Assembly (NCBI GenBank): GCA_013360985.1
Contig: JABWAM010000153.1
Coordinates: 1 to 5,909, forward strand
Reading direction: 5' to 3'
Source: Verrucomicrobiia bacterium
GTDB taxonomy: Bacteria > Verrucomicrobiota > Verrucomicrobiia > JABWAM01
Length of the DNA stretch: 5,909 bases
Below the pieces are notes generated by a model. It was given only the letters and a program-made list of their open reading frames with translations. It did not search any database and had not been told where the DNA came from. The position numbers and the translations under genes were made by a program. Shown here in pieces: positions 4,958 through 5,909 of the stretch (positions are counted from its first letter, which is position 1; every line of letters begins with the position of its first letter).

Positions 4958-5909
4958 TCACTCGATTCGAAAGTTCGCGCGTTGACGAAGATCTGCCGAA
5001 GAGGCGCCCACTTGAATCTCGTACCGACCACGCGGCACGCCCCAGCCGCCTTTCGCGTCATCCCATAAGGCGAGATCATTGACAGCAAGCGAGAACGCAA
5101 CCCTCCGCGTCATCCCCGAGGGAACCGCGAGGCGTTGAAAGCCGCGCAACTGGCGGAGGGGCGAGGTGTCTCCTGCGCCCGGCCCCCGGACATAGAGTTG
5201 GACGACCTCGTCCCCGTCGCGCGCGCCCGCGTTCGTGATTTCCAGTTCGACCTCCAGGGATTCGCCCGGATGCGCCGCCGTGCGGCTGAGACGCAACTCG
5301 CCGTATTCGAAGCGCGTGTAACTGAGGCCGTGGCCAAACGGATAGAGCGGTTCGCCCGTGAACCAGAGATAGGTTCGTCCGCGACGGACCTCACAATCGT
5401 TGAGGGGCGGCAACTGCTCCACCGAGGAAAAGGACGTCATCGGCATTCGCCCGGCCGGACTGACGTCGCCGAAAAGCGTTTCGGCGAGGGCGTGGCCTCC
5501 CTGCTCGCCCGGATACCAAGCCTCGAGGATCGCCGGAACGTTTTTCTGCGCCCAGTTCACCGCGAGCGGGCCTCCGTTGAAAAGGACGACCACGACTGCT
5601 CGATTCGCCTCGAAAAGCTTTTCCAAAAACTCCTGTTGCTCGCGCGGGAGATCCAGACTGATGCGATCTCTTCCTTCCCACTCCTGCCTCATCCCATTGC
5701 CGACCGCGGCGATGACCACATCCGAACGCGACGCGGCCGCCAGCGCCGCCTCGATCGCGGCCTTCTGCTTCGAGGGATCGATCGGTTCCTCCGTCCGTTT
5801 CTTCTTGGATTTCGTTTCGGGCCAAGGCCAAGCCGCCGTGCGCAAGGTCATGCGCCTTCCCACGCGCGTCCGGATTCCCCGCCAAAGCGTCACGGGCGGT
5901 TCCGCTGTC
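4958..5909 (-). CDS. Glycoside hydrolase family 3 beta-glycosidase, C-terminal part (5' end outside window)
   Basis: GH3 enzymes remove terminal beta-linked sugars (glucosidase, xylosidase or related) from oligosaccharides with retention. The frame is open to the right edge, so the apparent GTG start at 5893 is internal, and the catalytic N-terminal barrel with its nucleophilic aspartate is beyond the window. Numbering from 5893, the GH3 C-terminal domain spans about 40-200. SDVVIAAVGNG leads to QEWEGRDRISLDLP, in which E71 or E73 is a candidate acid/base. ILEAWYPGEQGGHALAETLF and YPFGHGLSYTRFEY are family hallmarks. Residues about 205-290 form the fibronectin type III-like domain (VELEITNAGARDGDEVVQLYV, then LRGFQRLAVPSG). 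A lysine/arginine-rich insert, KSKKKRTEEP, occurs at 28-37. Localisation cannot be judged without the N-terminus. It precedes argG on the same strand by 179 bases. The family is secure; substrate is unknown. Confidence 0.95.
   Translation of the reverse strand, partial: TAEPPVTLWRGIRTRVGRRMTLRTAAWPWPETKSKKKRTEEPIDPSKQKAAIEAALAAASRSDVVIAAVGNGMRQEWEGRDRISLDLPREQQEFLEKLFEANRAVVVVLFNGGPLAVNWAQKNVPAILEAWYPGEQGGHALAETLFGDVSPAGRMPMTSFSSVEQLPPLNDCEVRRGRTYLWFTGEPLYPFGHGLSYTRFEYGELRLSRTAAHPGESLEVELEITNAGARDGDEVVQLYVRGPGAGDTSPLRQLRGFQRLAVPSGMTRRVAFSLAVNDLALWDDAKGGWGVPRGRYEIQVGASSADLRQRANFRIE

Overview
The window is a GC-rich, densely packed bacterial chromosome segment carrying mostly housekeeping and general metabolic genes. 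I see no mobile element, CRISPR array, rRNA or tRNA, and no gap between genes longer than about 180 bases. Bacterial origin follows from NrdR, RsmD, Shine-Dalgarno starts and short intergenic spacing. The mix of a GH3 glycoside hydrolase and a xylose-isomerase-like sugar isomerase/epimerase with high GC would suit a polysaccharide-degrading lineage such as Verrucomicrobiota. That placement is a guess from gene style, not a demonstrated assignment.

Layout from left to right. (1) Plus strand, 3-812: the 3' end of nrdR, the regulator of ribonucleotide reductase genes, followed after 3 bases by an unrecognised 186-residue gene whose first part faintly recalls an ATP-cone. (2) Minus strand, 2758-822: a compact three-gene run with gaps of 16 and 19 bases. 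It holds a sugar phosphate isomerase/epimerase, a small winged-helix protein with a basic proline-rich tail, and rsmD (16S rRNA methyltransferase). This run converges on the unknown gene with only 9 bases between the two stops. (3) Plus strand, 2853-3491: a glutathione S-transferase-like gene transcribed divergently from the isomerase across a 94-base intergenic region. (4) Minus strand, 4778-3510: argG, encoding argininosuccinate synthase, convergent with the GST gene. (5) Minus strand, 5909-4958: the C-terminal part of a GH3 beta-glycosidase that continues beyond the right edge, upstream of argG and separated from it by 179 bases.

The genes do not form one pathway. Clear functions are dNTP-supply regulation (nrdR), ribosome modification (rsmD), arginine biosynthesis (argG) and oligosaccharide hydrolysis (GH3). 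I find no convincing new multi-gene system. The points most worth a second look are the possible ATP-cone relic directly after nrdR, the stand-alone winged-helix protein placed before rsmD, and the argG leader. In that leader the only good Shine-Dalgarno sequence lies too far from the argG start but fits a five-codon upstream ORF whose stop overlaps the argG ATG.
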